Assembly (NCBI GenBank): GCA_964534515.1
Contig: CAZHPW010000038.1
Location: forward strand, 1-20,540
Direction of reading: 5' to 3'
DNA from: UBA6115 sp964534515
GTDB lineage: Bacteria; Bacillota; Clostridia; Christensenellales; Aristaeellaceae
Length of the DNA stretch: 20,540 bases
In this document: positions 7,251 to 16,410 of the stretch, in pieces
Numbering within the stretch: position 1 is the stretch's first letter
How the letters are laid out: each line of letters opens with the position of its first letter
Notes under the pieces: model-generated
Databases searched by the model: none
Seen by the model: only the letters and a program-made list of their open reading frames with translations
What the model was told of the DNA's origin: nothing
Translations under genes and position numbers: made by a program

Positions 7251-10200
7251 CTACATCAACAAGGAAAAAATGTCCACCTGGTTGGTATCGTTTAAACCGC
7301 TTAACGCGCCGCATTCGCGCAGCTGTTCAATCGCGGTGTTGCTGAGCTTGGCCTTGGTCTTTAAGTCCTCAATGGAGATGTACGGCTCATCCCGGGTCTG
7401 AATGATGCCGTTGGCGGCGGATTCACCAAAGCCCGGCATGGAGGTAAAGGGACACCTTAAGGCGTCGCCCTCAATCAAGAAGTTGACGGCGTCGGACTTG
7501 TACAGGTCAACCGGCAAGAAACTAAAGCCGCGCAGGTTCATCTCATGAATCAATTCAAGCACGGTTATCTCGTTCTTGTTGACTTCAGACCGGTCCCTCA
7601 GCGGAATGTCATAGAGGTTTTGCAGGTCTTTTTTAATGAACTGAAGCGGCTTGACCATGCTCAGCGAGTTAAAGCCCTTACCCCTGATGGAGAAGTAGGC
7701 GGCGTAATACACCATCGGCCGGTAGACTTTGAACCAGCCCACGCGCAACGCCATGGTGACATAGGCAACCGCATGACCTTTGGGGAACATGTAAGCGATT
7801 TTCTGGCAGGATTTGATAAACCAGTCCTCTACCTCATGTGATCGCATCGCTTCTTCCATCTGCGGGTTTAAGCCCTTGCCCTTGCGCACGCTTTCCATGA
7901 TGTCAAAGGCCATCTTGTTGTCCAGGCCCTTGTTTTGCAAGGCGGACATGATGTCCTCGCGCGTGCAGATGCACTCAGACAGCGTGGCGATGCCGTCCAG
8001 GATTAACTCACGGGAGTTGCCTGCCCAGACCTCAGTACCATGGGAGAGGCCGGAGATGCGGACCAGGTCCGCCATGGTAGTGGGCTGGGTGTCATCCAGA
8101 ATGCCGCGCACAAAAGGCGTGCCAAATTCTGGGATGCCCAGGGTGCCCGTGCTCCAGCCCAGGCTCTCGGCGGTCAAGCCCAGCGCTTCCGGGGACTTGA
8201 ACAGGGAGAGCACCTTCCTGTCATCCAGTGGGATGTCCTGGTACTTCACCCCGGACAGGTCCTCCATCCTGCGAATCATCATGGGATCATCATGGCCCAG
8301 GACGTCCACCTTGACCAAGACGTCGTGCATGGATGAGAAGTCAAAGTGGGTGGTGATGGAATCCTTCTCCTGGTCATTGGCAGGGCGCTGGACAGCGGTG
8401 AATTGATATATCTCATACTCCTTGGGCACGATAACCATGCCGCCCGGGTGCTGGCCTGTTGTCCGCTTCACGCCGATGCAACCTTCCGCCAGGCGCTTTT
8501 TCTCGGCATAGGACACGGTCATCTGGCGGTCTTCCAGGTACTTGAGGACATAGCCAAAAGCCGTCTTCTCCTGCAGGGTGCCGATGGTGCCGGCTCTAAA
8601 GACATAGCCTTCGCCAAAGAGCTGCTCAACCTGGCTGTGCGCATTGGCTTGGTATTCTGAGGAAAAGTTTAAGTCAATGTCCGGCACCTTGTCACCCTTG
8701 AAGCCCAGGAAGACCTCAAAGGGGATGTCAAAGCCGTCTTTAATCATGTTCTTTCCGCATTCGGGGCAGGCCTTGTCCGGCAGGTCCACGCCGGTCTGCG
8801 CCTCCTTGGGCACATCAAACTCCGCCTTATGGCAGGTTTCACACCGGTAGTGCGGCGGCAGGGGGTTAACCTCGGTGATGCCGCACATGGTAGCGACAAA
8901 GGAGGATCCCACAGAGCCGCGGCTGCCGACCATGTAACCATCGTTAAGGGACTGGCGCACCAGCTTCTGGGCGATGGAGTAGAGCGTCGCGTAGCCATAG
9001 CCGATGATGGCCTTGAGTTCCTTATCAAGCCGCGCGCGGACCAAGGCCGGCAGGTTTTCACCGTAATAATCTCTGGCCTGGTTTTCGCTCATGTTGCGGA
9101 TGTCATCAGCCGCCTCTTCCCAAAGCGGGGAGAAGGTGGTCTTGTTCTCCGGATGAATCGGGTAAAGGCTCAGGGGCTGAATCATGTCGGCAATCAAAGC
9201 CGGGTTTTTGATAACAAGCTCATGCGCCTTGTCCTCGCCCAGCCATTCAAATTCTTGGAGCATGTCATCTGTGGTTCTAAAGTACACCGGCGGCTGGTTA
9301 TCCGCGCCTTCCTTCTCAAGCGGCAGGCTGTTTTTGATGATGGTTCTAAAAATCGCGTCCTCAGGATTGAGGAAGTGGACATCGCCCGTCGCGACCACCG
9401 GGATGTTCAGCCTTTCCCCCAGGTTGATGAGGATTTGGTTGACCTCGCGCAGGGTATCCATGTTGGTGATTTTGCCAAGACGGACCAAATGCTCGTAGTT
9501 GCTGGCGGGTTGTACTTCAATGAAGTCATAAAACTTGGCAATCTTGTCCAGCTCTTCGCCCTGTTTCCCGGACAGCACGGCTTGATACAGTTCGCCTTCC
9601 ATGCACCCGCTGCCCAGCAGCAGGCCGTCCCGGTATTTGATAATCTTGTCTCTGGGGATGAGCGGCTCTCTGAAGAAGTACTTCAGATGGGACATGGACA
9701 CCAGACGGTTGATGTTGGTGATGCCAACCTGCTCTTTGACCAGGATGGTCAGGTGGTGGCGGTTGTTGCGGTTATAGCCGGTGATAACCTCGTTGAGCTC
9801 CTGTAGGGTGGAAGCGCCTTTTTCCTTGGCTTGTTCCAGCATAATGGCCAGGGCTTGCGCGGTAGCGCTGGCGTCATGAACCGCCCGGTGGGCGTTCTTT
9901 AAAACCACGCCCAGGTGCTTGCACAGGGCATTGAGGTTATAGCGCTTTAAGGACGGGTAGAGCTTCTGGGCAAAGGCCAGGGTGTCCATTTCGGGCAAGT
10001 CGTAGCTTTCCCCCAGCCTATTAAGCTCCGCTTTTAAGAAGGCGGTGTCAAAGCTGGCGTTGTGCGCGGCCAGGGCGTTGTTCCCGATAAAAGCCATCAA
10101 TTTTGGCAGGGCTTCAGCGGCCTTGGGCTGGCCTCTTAACATGAAGTCCTGGATGTTGGTAATCTGAATGACCTTGGCGGGCAGAGGAATCTCCGGGTCC

Positions 10201-11576
10201 ACCAGCATGGAAAAGGAATCAACAATCTGCCCTTTGTCCAGTTTGACGGCGCCGATTTCAATGATGCGGTCGGCAAAGGGGTTCAGGCCGGTCGTCTCAA
10301 AGTCCAGCACGATGATGGGCTCATCCAAAGACGCGTCCGTGGCGTGGCGGACAATGCCGACATCGTCCATCATTGTGCCTTCCATGCCGGGAATCAGCTT
10401 GATTTTATGCTTTTTGGCGGCGGAGAAAGCTTCAGGATACGCCTGGACAACCGCCTTGTCCGTGATGGCAATGGCCTTGTGGCCAAAGTCAGCCGCTGTT
10501 TTGATGAGGTCAGAGGCGGACACCAGGCCGTCCATGTAGCTCATGAAGGTATGCGCGTGCAGCTCAATGCGCTTTTCCTTGGCGGTGTCCTGGCGCTTGG
10601 GCAATTCAAAGGCGTTGATGTCCCTGGCCATGATGGTCAGCATGTTGTCATAGCTGTCCATTTGGCAAAAGCCGCGCACCTTGAGCCCGACGCCGGGTTT
10701 GATGCGCTGAAGCACTTCCTGAACCTTTTTCTTTTCGGCCTCGGGATCCAATTGTCCCTCGTCTCGGTAGCTGTTGGGGCGGTTACCCAGAAACATCTTG
10801 CAGACGATGCTCTCAGTATTGTCGCTGATGACAAAGGAGAGCAAAACAGATTCGCTCTTCTGGATTTTTCGGTTCTCCGCGCTGACAACCTTGCCCTGGA
10901 CAACCACCTTGCCCGACAATTCGGTCAAGTCCTTGATGGGGGTCGCTTCAGCTGAAATCAAAGAGCCGGTGATTTTTGCGCTGGGCTTTTTCTCCTTGCC
11001 TTTGGCAGGGGGTGAATCCAAAATCAGGGGCGTGGCTTCCAGCAGTTCCTGCTCATGCTTACGCTGCTCAAGCTGTTGCTGAACGCGATTTTCAAAGTCT
11101 TTCGCCAGCCTTAAGCTGATAACGGGCTCCACCAGGAAAATGTCATGAATGGCGCGCGCGATGGTGCGCTTGACATCCTGCTTGTTCATGTATTCATAGG
11201 CAAATTGGGTATCCAGCTCCAGCGCCAGGCCGCCATCCTCAGGCAGCCAATGCACCGCGCTTAAATGCGCGTTCATCGCCGGGTAGTGCTTGAGCAAAAT
11301 GGGGTTGATGACTGCGCTGTATTTCTCCGGTTCACGCAAAAAGTCGTCCGCCAGTTGGGGGGACGCGACGCGCAGGGAAATATTGATTTTGGGGAACTTT
11401 CTCTTGAGATGTTTTCTGATGAGGGCAAACTGCTTTTCGCCAATCAAGACATCAGAAGTGAAATGGGCTACCGCGGTTTTCTTAACCTGGTGATAGTCCA
11501 CACACACAAGGTGAAGCTTGCCTTCAATTTCGGGGAGTTCCGCATAGACGCTGTCCAAAAACCCATATTCACTCAT
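7251..11576 (-). CDS. polC: DNA polymerase III alpha subunit, Gram-positive PolC type
   Basis: PolC is the replicative polymerase of low-GC Gram-positive bacteria, with its own proofreading exonuclease. At 1441 aa it is full length. Order seen: N-terminal region; OB-fold (about 220-330); PHP domain beginning with H340-A-H342; an inserted DnaQ-type exonuclease with D425 and E427 in LDFETTG, AHNASFD and HRAVHDAS; the rest of PHP with TGDVHFLNPED; a zinc-binding motif C912-x2-C915 and C937-x2-C940; and the polymerase core with SRGSVGSSFVA, catalytic D966 and D968 in PDIDLNFS, TGQHPGGM and GIPEFGTPFVRG. The PHP motif usually read as TDH is TDK here (K374), removing one expected metal ligand. There is no clear Shine-Dalgarno; the ATG is 8 bases after the ispG stop, suggesting coupled translation. 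Confidence 0.97.
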   Translation of the reverse strand: MSEYGFLDSVYAELPEIEGKLHLVCVDYHQVKKTAVAHFTSDVLIGEKQFALIRKHLKRKFPKINISLRVASPQLADDFLREPEKYSAVINPILLKHYPAMNAHLSAVHWLPEDGGLALELDTQFAYEYMNKQDVKRTIARAIHDIFLVEPVISLRLAKDFENRVQQQLEQRKHEQELLEATPLILDSPPAKGKEKKPSAKITGSLISAEATPIKDLTELSGKVVVQGKVVSAENRKIQKSESVLLSFVISDNTESIVCKMFLGNRPNSYRDEGQLDPEAEKKKVQEVLQRIKPGVGLKVRGFCQMDSYDNMLTIMARDINAFELPKRQDTAKEKRIELHAHTFMSYMDGLVSASDLIKTAADFGHKAIAITDKAVVQAYPEAFSAAKKHKIKLIPGMEGTMMDDVGIVRHATDASLDEPIIVLDFETTGLNPFADRIIEIGAVKLDKGQIVDSFSMLVDPEIPLPAKVIQITNIQDFMLRGQPKAAEALPKLMAFIGNNALAAHNASFDTAFLKAELNRLGESYDLPEMDTLAFAQKLYPSLKRYNLNALCKHLGVVLKNAHRAVHDASATAQALAIMLEQAKEKGASTLQELNEVITGYNRNNRHHLTILVKEQVGITNINRLVSMSHLKYFFREPLIPRDKIIKYRDGLLLGSGCMEGELYQAVLSGKQGEELDKIAKFYDFIEVQPASNYEHLVRLGKITNMDTLREVNQILINLGERLNIPVVATGDVHFLNPEDAIFRTIIKNSLPLEKEGADNQPPVYFRTTDDMLQEFEWLGEDKAHELVIKNPALIADMIQPLSLYPIHPENKTTFSPLWEEAADDIRNMSENQARDYYGENLPALVRARLDKELKAIIGYGYATLYSIAQKLVRQSLNDGYMVGSRGSVGSSFVATMCGITEVNPLPPHYRCETCHKAEFDVPKEAQTGVDLPDKACPECGKNMIKDGFDIPFEVFLGFKGDKVPDIDLNFSSEYQANAHSQVEQLFGEGYVFRAGTIGTLQEKTAFGYVLKYLEDRQMTVSYAEKKRLAEGCIGVKRTTGQHPGGMVIVPKEYEIYQFTAVQRPANDQEKDSITTHFDFSSMHDVLVKVDVLGHDDPMMIRRMEDLSGVKYQDIPLDDRKVLSLFKSPEALGLTAESLGWSTGTLGIPEFGTPFVRGILDDTQPTTMADLVRISGLSHGTEVWAGNSRELILDGIATLSECICTREDIMSALQNKGLDNKMAFDIMESVRKGKGLNPQMEEAMRSHEVEDWFIKSCQKIAYMFPKGHAVAYVTMALRVGWFKVYRPMVYYAAYFSIRGKGFNSLSMVKPLQFIKKDLQNLYDIPLRDRSEVNKNEITVLELIHEMNLRGFSFLPVDLYKSDAVNFLIEGDALRCPFTSMPGFGESAANGIIQTRDEPYISIEDLKTKAKLSNTAIEQLRECGALSGLNDTNQVDIFSLLM

Positions 11577-11584
11577 TACACACG

Positions 11585-12637
11585 CTACTCTTTCAAATCC
11601 AACAGGTATTCATCAATCAACTTCAGTAACACTGGCACTGGGTCCCCGGTCACTTTCATCAGGAACTCGCCCTTTTTGTAGATGGCGCTGCCGCTTCTGC
11701 CGCCGCAAAGCGCGATGTCGGCGCCCTTGGCTTCACCCGGTCCGTTGACCACGCAGCCCATGATGGCCAACTTGATGGGCTGCTCGATGTGCTTGGTGTG
11801 CTCCTCAACACGCTTGGCGATGCCCTCAATGTCCACCTCAGTGCGGCCGCAGGTGGGGCAGGAAATCAATTCAAAGCCATTGCGCAGGCCGACGGCCTTT
11901 AAGATGCTGATGGCGGCCTCCGGCTCATTTAGGGGGCTTCCGGTGAGGGAAACGCGCACGGTGCTTCCAATGCCGTCCAGCAGCAGCGAACCGATGCCGA
12001 TGGCGGACTTGATGGTGCCCTGACCGGGCAGGCCGGCTTCTGTCACGCCCAGGTGCAGCGGGTAATCAAAGGTGCGCGCGGCCAGGCGGTAGGTATCCAC
12101 CATCAGGCGCACATCGCTGGCCTTCATGGACAGGACGATATCGGTAAACCCGTTGCGTTCAAGTAGCTTGACATGCCCCATGGCGCTGTCCACAAGCCCC
12201 TGGGCGGTGACGCCCTTGTCACGGGCCAGGATGTCTTTGGGCACAGAGCCGGAGTTGACGCCAATGCGGATGGGGATGTGGTGCGCTTTGGCGCAGTCCA
12301 CCACCATTTTGACCTCGTTTTCATTGCGCAGGTTGCCGGGGTTGATGCGCAGTTTGTCAATGCCGTTCTCAACCGCGGCGATGGCCAGCTCATAATCAAA
12401 ATGGATGTCCGCCACCAGGGGGATGCGTGTGCTGGCCTTCAAGGGCCTGATAGCTTTGGCGCAATCCATGTCATACACCGACATGCGCACAATGTCACAG
12501 CCGTTTAAGCCCAGCTGGCGGATTTGCTCCGCCGTCGCGGCCACGTCCCTGGTATCGGTGTTGGTCATGGATTGGATGCTGATTTTGGCATCGCCGCCGA
12601 TTGCGACCGAACCCACTTGAATTTGCTTCGTTTTCAT
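11585..12637 (-). CDS. ispG: 4-hydroxy-3-methylbut-2-enyl diphosphate synthase (IspG/GcpE)
   Basis: IspG is an iron-sulfur enzyme of the MEP isoprenoid pathway; it turns methylerythritol cyclodiphosphate into HMBPP. The 350-aa protein is the short bacterial form. The N-terminal half starts with the signature ISIQSMTNTDTRDV of the TIM-barrel domain. The C-terminal domain has the cluster ligands C260 and C263 (SCPTCGRTEVD), C295 and E302 (MGCVVNGPGEAKGAD). The ATG follows the rseP stop with no spacing (TAAATG) and lacks a strong Shine-Dalgarno, so translation probably depends on rseP. Together with dxr in the same operon it supplies precursors for UppS. Confidence 0.96.
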   Translation of the reverse strand: MKTKQIQVGSVAIGGDAKISIQSMTNTDTRDVAATAEQIRQLGLNGCDIVRMSVYDMDCAKAIRPLKASTRIPLVADIHFDYELAIAAVENGIDKLRINPGNLRNENEVKMVVDCAKAHHIPIRIGVNSGSVPKDILARDKGVTAQGLVDSAMGHVKLLERNGFTDIVLSMKASDVRLMVDTYRLAARTFDYPLHLGVTEAGLPGQGTIKSAIGIGSLLLDGIGSTVRVSLTGSPLNEPEAAISILKAVGLRNGFELISCPTCGRTEVDIEGIAKRVEEHTKHIEQPIKLAIMGCVVNGPGEAKGADIALCGGRSGSAIYKKGEFLMKVTGDPVPVLLKLIDEYLLDLKE

Positions 12638-13708
12638 TTAAAACAACCTGATTACATCGCGGAAGGTGATAAATATCATCAACGCGAAGAGGAGAATCAT
12701 GCCCGCCGCGTGCACATAGCCTTCTTTCTTGATCGGCTTACCGCGCACAGCCTCAATGAGCAGGAAGAGAATCCGGCTGCCGTCAAGGCCCGGAATGATG
12801 AGCAGGTTCATCAGCCCCAGGTTGATGGAGATGACCACCATCAAGTAGAGGTAGCCTTCCAGGTGGGTGCGCCTGATTTCATCGACAATCATTTTGGTGA
12901 TGCCGACAACGCCCGCGACCTCACCGGCGCCCTCACCCCTGGTAAACAGGTTCACGATGGCGTTGACCACCATGGCGCCAGCGCGGTAGGACAGTTCCAC
13001 CGCGTTGCGGAACACATCGCCCACCGAGCCCGGCACCATCTTGAGCGGCTGGGCGACAGACATCATGATGCCAATCAGGCTTCTTTGCTCAACCGGGTCA
13101 AACACGGGCGTCAAAGAAAGCGTGTGCTCCGCCTCTGCCCCATCCGTCACACGCCTGACCACCAGGGATCTTTCTTCCCCGGGGGTGCCGGCGTTGAGCA
13201 ATTCAGACAGGTTATTGGTGACGGCTTCTCCGTCAACCGACAGGATGACGTCATTGGGCAGCATGCCGGCCTCGGCCGCGACGCTGCCCTCATTGACAGA
13301 ATGCACATAGGTCATCTCAGGCCCGTCCGCCACCGGCACACCGGATAAGGTGTACAGCAAAACAGCCGCCACAAGGGCCAGCAGCAGGTTCATCACCGGG
13401 CCCATGAGGATGGTGAACAGGCGCTTCCAGACGCTGAAGTTGGCAAAAGCGCGCGGGTCATCCTTGAACTCGTCCGTGGTGTCATCCTCACCATAAAAAG
13501 CGCAGTAGCCGCCCAGGGGGATGGCGCGCAGGAAGAACTCGGTCTCGTGTTTCTTGCGCTTCCAGCTGAGCAATTTGGGGCCAAAGCCGATGGCAAACTC
13601 GCGCACCGGGATTTTCATCATCCTCGCCGCGAAGAAATGCCCCGCCTCATGGACGGTAATGAGAATGCCAAACAATAAAATGGCAGCCAAAATGTATAGA
13701 AAAGTCAT
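12638..13708 (-). CDS. rseP: Site-2 intramembrane metalloprotease RseP
   Basis: This M50-family zinc protease cuts membrane-embedded substrates, such as anti-sigma factors and signal-peptide remnants. The 356-aa protein begins with a membrane segment holding the zinc-binding motif HEAGH (H20, E21, H24). A single PDZ domain follows the second membrane segment, roughly residues 120-200 (GMLPNDVILSVDGEAV). The third zinc ligand lies in the C-terminal membrane part, NLLIIPGLDGSR, where most relatives have a motif closer to NLLPIPALDGGR. GGAGG (13713-13717) supports the start, 4 bases from the ATG. It lies 23 bases after dxr and directly before ispG, the usual Clostridia order. Confidence 0.95.
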   Translation of the reverse strand: MTFLYILAAILLFGILITVHEAGHFFAARMMKIPVREFAIGFGPKLLSWKRKKHETEFFLRAIPLGGYCAFYGEDDTTDEFKDDPRAFANFSVWKRLFTILMGPVMNLLLALVAAVLLYTLSGVPVADGPEMTYVHSVNEGSVAAEAGMLPNDVILSVDGEAVTNNLSELLNAGTPGEERSLVVRRVTDGAEAEHTLSLTPVFDPVEQRSLIGIMMSVAQPLKMVPGSVGDVFRNAVELSYRAGAMVVNAIVNLFTRGEGAGEVAGVVGITKMIVDEIRRTHLEGYLYLMVVISINLGLMNLLIIPGLDGSRILFLLIEAVRGKPIKKEGYVHAAGMILLFALMIFITFRDVIRLF

Positions 13709-13731
13709 TTATCCTCCCTTGGGGTTTGCGG

Positions 13732-14880
13732 TTAGCGCGACAGGCTCAGGGCGGTTTCCCGCGCTCTTCTGTCCGCCTCATGGACGGCTTCCAGGCTGCC
13801 GGTGGGCAGGTGCCCATCCCTTTGCAGCGTCTCCCGGACAATGCGGGAGATGTCATAAAAGCCGATTTTCTTGTTTAGGAATAGGTCAACAGCGACCTCA
13901 TTGGCCGCGTTTAAGACGCAGGCGGCGGCACCGCCCTGTTTCATCGCGGCCATCGCCAAATCCATGGCCGGGAAGCGCTCGGCGTCCGGCGCCTCAAAGC
14001 TTAATATACCCGTACGGTCCAGCCGCAGAGCCTCGCTGCCTGTCGTGATTCTGTCCGGATAAGCCATCGCGAAAGCGATGGGCGCGCGCATGTCCGGCAC
14101 CCCCAACTGAGCCAGTTGAACGCCATCCTGAAACTCCACCAGTGAATGGATGATGCTTTGGGGGTGGATGAGCACCTCAATCTGATCAGGCTTTGCGTTA
14201 AATAGCCACCTGGCTTCTATCATCTCCAGCGCCTTGTTGAACATGCTGGCCGAATCAATGGTGATTTTGCGGCCCATGGACCAGTTGGGGTGTTTGAGCG
14301 CGTCCTCCGGACTGGCACCTTTTATCTCTTCCAGCGTTTTTGTACGAAAGGGGCCGCCGGAAGCGGTCAGGATAATCTTCTCATAATGGTTGCCTTTGTT
14401 GGCCAAAAGGCATTGATAAATGGCGCTGTGCTCACTGTCAACCGGGATGAGGGTGGGGTTTTCGGTGTCTTGCGGACAGATGTCCATGACCAGTTCTCCC
14501 CCGGCGACCAGGGCTTCTTTGTTGGCTAAAAGAACACGCTTCCCGGCTTGCCGTGAGGCCATGACGCTGTCCAGCCCGGCAATACCAACCACGCTGACCA
14601 GTACATCATCAGATGGGACGTCACGCGTCATGCTCTGCAGGCCGTCTTCACCGAAAAACCATTGCAGGTGCTTCAAGTCATCCGGTATGTTCCGGTTAAT
14701 TCCTGTCAGGCAGGCGGCCTTGGGTTTAAAAAACCTGATTTGCTTAAAGAGCAGCTCATGCTGGTTGTGCGCGCTGAGCGCCACCACCTCAAACCGCTCT
14801 GGATGCCGGGCGACCAAGTCCAGGGTTTGGGTGCCGATGGAGCCGGTTGAGCCCAGAATCATCAATTGACGTTTTTTCAT
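13732..14880 (-). CDS. dxr: 1-deoxy-D-xylulose 5-phosphate reductoisomerase
   Basis: DXR performs the first committed step of the MEP pathway, converting deoxyxylulose 5-phosphate to methylerythritol 4-phosphate with NADPH. The 382-aa protein opens with the nucleotide-binding loop GSTGSIGTQTL (10-20). ANKEALV (119-125) and the metal ligands D148 and E150 in PVDSEHSAIYQ are in place, as are TASGGPF and HPNWSMGRKITIDSASM, with N and K of the substrate site just after it. The start codon is 1 base past the cdsA stop and has no strong Shine-Dalgarno, so it is likely coupled to cdsA. Confidence 0.97.
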   Translation of the reverse strand: MKKRQLMILGSTGSIGTQTLDLVARHPERFEVVALSAHNQHELLFKQIRFFKPKAACLTGINRNIPDDLKHLQWFFGEDGLQSMTRDVPSDDVLVSVVGIAGLDSVMASRQAGKRVLLANKEALVAGGELVMDICPQDTENPTLIPVDSEHSAIYQCLLANKGNHYEKIILTASGGPFRTKTLEEIKGASPEDALKHPNWSMGRKITIDSASMFNKALEMIEARWLFNAKPDQIEVLIHPQSIIHSLVEFQDGVQLAQLGVPDMRAPIAFAMAYPDRITTGSEALRLDRTGILSFEAPDAERFPAMDLAMAAMKQGGAAACVLNAANEVAVDLFLNKKIGFYDISRIVRETLQRDGHLPTGSLEAVHEADRRARETALSLSR

Positions 14881-14881
14881 A

Positions 14882-15700
14882 TCAGACCCACAGTAAAGCC
14901 TGGTACAGATAAACCAGGGTGCCGCAGAACAGCACGCTGTCCAAACGGTCCATCATGCCTCCATGGCCCGGAAAAATCTGGCCGTAGTCCTTGATTTTGC
15001 AGTGGCGTTTCACAAAGGAAGCGAACAAATCACCAATCTGCCCGGCGATGCCGCCCAGGAAACCCAGGAGGACAAAATGCAGGAAGGAAGGCAGAACCAG
15101 TTTGAAGTTTAGCCCGATAACGTAAATCAGGCAGGCAATCAGGATGCTGCCAAGCAGGCCCGCAATGGCTCCCTCAACCGTTTTCTTGGGGCTGACCGCT
15201 TCCAGCAGTTTGGTCTTGCCATAATTGGAGCCGACAAAGAAGGCGGCGGAATCCCCCGCGACCGGGATGAAGAACGCCATGCTGATGAACACACGTTGCA
15301 CGCCAATGGTCTCAATGCGCGTCATGCCAAGCAGGCTCATCGCCGGGATGACAATCGCGAACAAGGGCAAGACGGACATACACAGGTCTTCCAGGGTGGA
15401 ATCCTTGCGGAACATGATGAGGGCGGAAACAACAAACAAAGTGAGCGCGACTAAAAGGACGAGCAGCAGCAGGCTGCCCAGCTCAGTCAGCAGCAAAAAG
15501 CCCGGAATGGCAATGAGCAGTGCGCTCCAGGTCGGCCAGACGAGCAAGCGGTGTCCCGCGTTTTTAAGCGCCCTGAACATCTCAAACAGCGCCAGGCACA
15601 CACAGGCAATCCAGAGGATGGCAAACACCCATCCGCTGAAGTAGATGGCCAACAGCAGCAGGATCAGCAGGGTAAGTCCGGTCAGGATTCTGGAAGTCAT
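14882..15700 (-). CDS. cdsA: Phosphatidate cytidylyltransferase (CDP-diglyceride synthase)
   Basis: CdsA makes CDP-diacylglycerol from phosphatidic acid and CTP in the membrane, the branch point to phosphatidylglycerol and related lipids. The 272-aa protein is highly hydrophobic with multiple membrane segments. The family signature near the C terminus is intact: FVKRHCKIKDYGQIFPGHGG followed by MMDRLDS, containing the catalytic aspartates. An internal SPKKTVEGAIAG motif is also typical. It overlaps uppS by ATGA and is followed by dxr after 1 base, which places lipid and isoprenoid synthesis under one transcript. Confidence 0.95.
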   Translation of the reverse strand: MTSRILTGLTLLILLLLAIYFSGWVFAILWIACVCLALFEMFRALKNAGHRLLVWPTWSALLIAIPGFLLLTELGSLLLLVLLVALTLFVVSALIMFRKDSTLEDLCMSVLPLFAIVIPAMSLLGMTRIETIGVQRVFISMAFFIPVAGDSAAFFVGSNYGKTKLLEAVSPKKTVEGAIAGLLGSILIACLIYVIGLNFKLVLPSFLHFVLLGFLGGIAGQIGDLFASFVKRHCKIKDYGQIFPGHGGMMDRLDSVLFCGTLVYLYQALLWV

Positions 15701-16410
15701 GTGGTTCTACCCCCAAAGCGGCGCTCACGGCGAGCAAATTGGTTCAAATCTTTTTGATACACTTTGACGTCATAATCCGGCCAGAGCACCTCCGGGAAGA
15801 CCATTTCGGCGTACGCGCATTGGCACAGCAGAAAATTGCTCAGCCTTTGCTCGCCGCTGGTGCGGATGAGGAGGTCCACATCCGGCTGTCCGCCCGTGTA
15901 CAGACGGGAAGAGAACTCTTCCCAAGTGAGGTTGTCAGCTGATAAATTTCCTGCATCATGGTCCGCTTGAAGCAGTTTAACCGCGCGGAGGATTTCATCC
16001 CTGGCGCCGTAGTTGAGCGCGATGTTGAGCTGAAGGCCGGTATTGTCCTTTGTGCGCTCCATCGCCTGGCGGACGGCTGTTTGCGCTTCGCTCGTTAAGC
16101 CATCCACATCGCCCAGAATCAGGATTTTGACCCGGTTTTGATGCAGCTCATCAATTTCTGACGCGAAAAACTCCACAATCAACTGCATGAGCGCGCCGAC
16201 TTCAGCCTTGGGCCTGGTCCAGTTCTCCGTAGAAAAGGCATACAGGCTTAAAACCTCAATGCCGATATCACTGCTGTATCGGATGATCTCCCGCAGGGTT
16301 TCAACCCCCTTGCGGTGGCCCAGCGCCACGCTCAAGGCGTGCTTTTTCGCCCAGCGGCCATTGCCATCCATGATGATGGCGACATGCCGAGGCAGTCTGT
16401 GTTCTGTCAT
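15697..16410 (-). CDS. uppS: Isoprenyl transferase / undecaprenyl diphosphate synthase
   Basis: UppS adds isopentenyl units in cis to farnesyl diphosphate to make the C55 lipid carrier for cell wall polymers. The 237-aa protein has catalytic D15 in IIMDGNGRWA, the LSLYAFSTENW motif, and RTSGEQRLSNFLL near the C terminus. In the last motif the usual LLWQ-AYAE pattern reads LLCQCAYAE, so a conserved tryptophan is replaced by cysteine through a single base change. GGAG (16419-16422) lies 8 bases before the ATG, inside the preceding small gene, which it overlaps by ATGA. Confidence 0.96.
   Translation of the reverse strand: MTEHRLPRHVAIIMDGNGRWAKKHALSVALGHRKGVETLREIIRYSSDIGIEVLSLYAFSTENWTRPKAEVGALMQLIVEFFASEIDELHQNRVKILILGDVDGLTSEAQTAVRQAMERTKDNTGLQLNIALNYGARDEILRAVKLLQADHDAGNLSADNLTWEEFSSRLYTGGQPDVDLLIRTSGEQRLSNFLLCQCAYAEMVFPEVLWPDYDVKVYQKDLNQFARRERRFGGRTT

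Noticed and set aside
8829..9806. Long plus-strand open frame opposite polC (325 codons)
   Set aside because: It lies entirely inside polC, which shows all family motifs. The antisense product has no recognisable domain and no operon context.
12524..13348. Plus-strand open frame opposite rseP and ispG (274 codons)
   Set aside because: It spans the junction of two well-supported genes on the other strand and is histidine-rich in the way expected of antisense frames.
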